From the NCBI GenBank assembly GCA_046485045.1, contig JAWOHT010000016.1, forward strand, positions 1-8,076: 8,076 nucleotides of DNA. The letters run 5' to 3'. Source of the stretch: JAFGPL01 sp046485045 (GTDB taxonomy: Bacteria > Bacteroidota > Bacteroidia > Bacteroidales > UBA10428). The translations under genes and the position numbers were made by a program. The notes beneath the pieces are model-generated. The model saw nothing but the letters and a program-made list of their open reading frames with translations. It was not told the DNA's origin and made no database searches. Shown here one piece after another: positions 7,031 through 8,076 of this stretch; positions within the stretch are counted from its first letter, which is position 1, and every line of letters begins with the position of its first letter.

Positions 7031-8076
7031 ATGAACCCTTGCACAGAAATTTTTACATTTCATAAAAACTTAAACTGGTTTAGAAAATCTGGTCTGGTTT
7101 TGGCTTTTATATTTTCTTTCACATTGTTTATTCAGGGACAAAGCGCCGGAACGATTCAATTTACAGGTGGATTGACAAAATGGATCGCTTTTCCCGGTCA
7201 GAAGGTAGGGGCCTTTAACCTTAATGCCGGACACCATAATGGCAATTGTTCAAATAATTACGCACTGCAGGCTTACAGGTATTGTATAGATAATGCGGCA
7301 TTTCAGTTTGTTGAGAATGCCAATTATAAACTGGCCCCGTTGGGATGTCTGATCATGGATGATACTCATCTTACTCTTTGTGGTTATCCGATGTTAAATA
7401 TCATTGAAGATTGGGTTGGCAAGGATGTAAAACTTATACGAAGCCAACAACTTGGCGTATCAGATGGGCTTTGGGGCTGCAAAAGAAACCCTTTGGTTTA
7501 TAATACTCCAAACCTTAATGTAATTGTCCTGCCTAAAATTACTCCCGAATCTCAGGATATCACATACGGACAAAGTCTCCTCGCAACTACAATTCAATTG
7601 CCTGGTATTAATAATAACACTACCTATGAGTATCAGTGGCAGTATAGTTTTGATTATAACAGCTGGTTTAATTTTGGCAACATCACCCAATCATTTGTTA
7701 ACACTGTTATAAACACAACCAATAATTACAAGGTGCGGTGCGCTGTTAAGCTGAAAGAAACAGGTCAGGTAACTCACAGTAATGTAGTAAGTGTAAATGT
7801 TACCATTCCGGCGTTAAACCCCGGAAGTATTTCAGGTACTCAGTCGCTATGTTATAACACTTCGTCCAGTCTTTACTTTACTTCAGTTCCGGGAGGAGGT
7901 ATTAAAACATACGGGTATCAATGGCAAATAAGCACAAACAAAGAACTCTGGAATGATATTTCCGGGGCTGTCAATTCTTCATACAATACCGGAAACCTTA
8001 CACAAACCAGGTATTACAGGTGCAGGGTTACAAGTGGTGCGCAAACCGGGTATACAAATGAGCTTACCATTACGGT
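7031..8076 (+). CDS. Large secreted Ig-like repeat surface protein, N-terminal part (runs off window)
   Basis: The frame is open from ATG 7031 to the window end with no stop: 348 complete codons plus two bases, so the protein continues. After a 17-residue lead, a signal peptide is likely (hydrophobic 22-34, LVLAFIFSFTLFI, then QGQSAG). Residues about 38-185 form a region I do not recognise, with cysteines at 73, 85, 106, 117 and 150. Then come beta-sandwich repeats of about 95 residues: YQWQ at 201-204 and 296-299, and YKVRC (233-237) matching YYRC (328-331). In the second copy Cys274, Trp298 and Cys331 have the spacing of a classical Ig fold. The LNPGSISGTQSLC (262-274) and YQWQ...YYRC pattern is a very common Bacteroidota surface-protein repeat, found in giant adhesins and in Rhs/YD-type proteins, so the downstream portion decides what it is. 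It follows the lipoprotein by five bases. The function is not established. Confidence 0.85.
   Translation, partial: MNPCTEIFTFHKNLNWFRKSGLVLAFIFSFTLFIQGQSAGTIQFTGGLTKWIAFPGQKVGAFNLNAGHHNGNCSNNYALQAYRYCIDNAAFQFVENANYKLAPLGCLIMDDTHLTLCGYPMLNIIEDWVGKDVKLIRSQQLGVSDGLWGCKRNPLVYNTPNLNVIVLPKITPESQDITYGQSLLATTIQLPGINNNTTYEYQWQYSFDYNSWFNFGNITQSFVNTVINTTNNYKVRCAVKLKETGQVTHSNVVSVNVTIPALNPGSISGTQSLCYNTSSSLYFTSVPGGGIKTYGYQWQISTNKELWNDISGAVNSSYNTGNLTQTRYYRCRVTSGAQTGYTNELTIT

Overview
The window looks like part of an integrative conjugative element (conjugative transposon) from a Bacteroidota genome. The evidence is a run of genes in the order and with the sequence signatures of the Bacteroides-type tra locus (traG, traI, traJ, traK, traM, traN). 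The DNA is also AT-rich (about 40% GC by eye), most starts lack Shine-Dalgarno sequences, and the window ends in a Bacteroidota-style repetitive surface protein. I cannot name the species.

Positions 1-190 hold one end of an IS3-family insertion sequence. Its OrfA helix-turn-helix gene runs leftward off the window edge, and the terminal repeat ends a few bases before the first tra codon. The IS appears to have landed inside the 5' part of traG. The surviving reading frame starts in the middle of the normal N-terminal domain, immediately after the junction, so roughly 30 N-terminal residues and the native translation start are missing.

Positions 192-6307 form a tightly packed rightward operon of type IV secretion genes: the VirB4-like ATPase TraG, a VirB5-position periplasmic protein TraI, the VirB6-like polytopic TraJ, the VirB8-like TraK, the VirB10-like TraM and the VirB9-like TraN. 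Junctions are overlaps of 16 nt or 1 nt, or gaps of 1-6 nt, so transcription and translation are probably coupled. No traH or traL gene is present between the genes that usually flank them. Together the proteins would build the envelope-spanning channel: energizer (TraG), inner-membrane pore and scaffold (TraJ, TraK), and the periplasm-to-outer-membrane core (TraM, TraN).

Positions 6321-8076 continue the same operon after a 13-nt gap with two genes that are not standard tra genes. One encodes a lipoprotein with a C-terminal PKD-type beta-sandwich. The other begins a large secreted protein with a novel-looking cysteine-containing N-terminal region followed by about 95-residue Ig-like repeats, and it is still open at the right edge. 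This coupling of a conjugation-type secretion machine to surface beta-sandwich proteins is the most interesting part of the window. It may represent mating-pair adhesion or a secreted cargo, but no function can be proved from the sequence alone. No gap longer than 65 bases lies between genes, and I saw no RNA genes, CRISPR arrays or convincing terminators.
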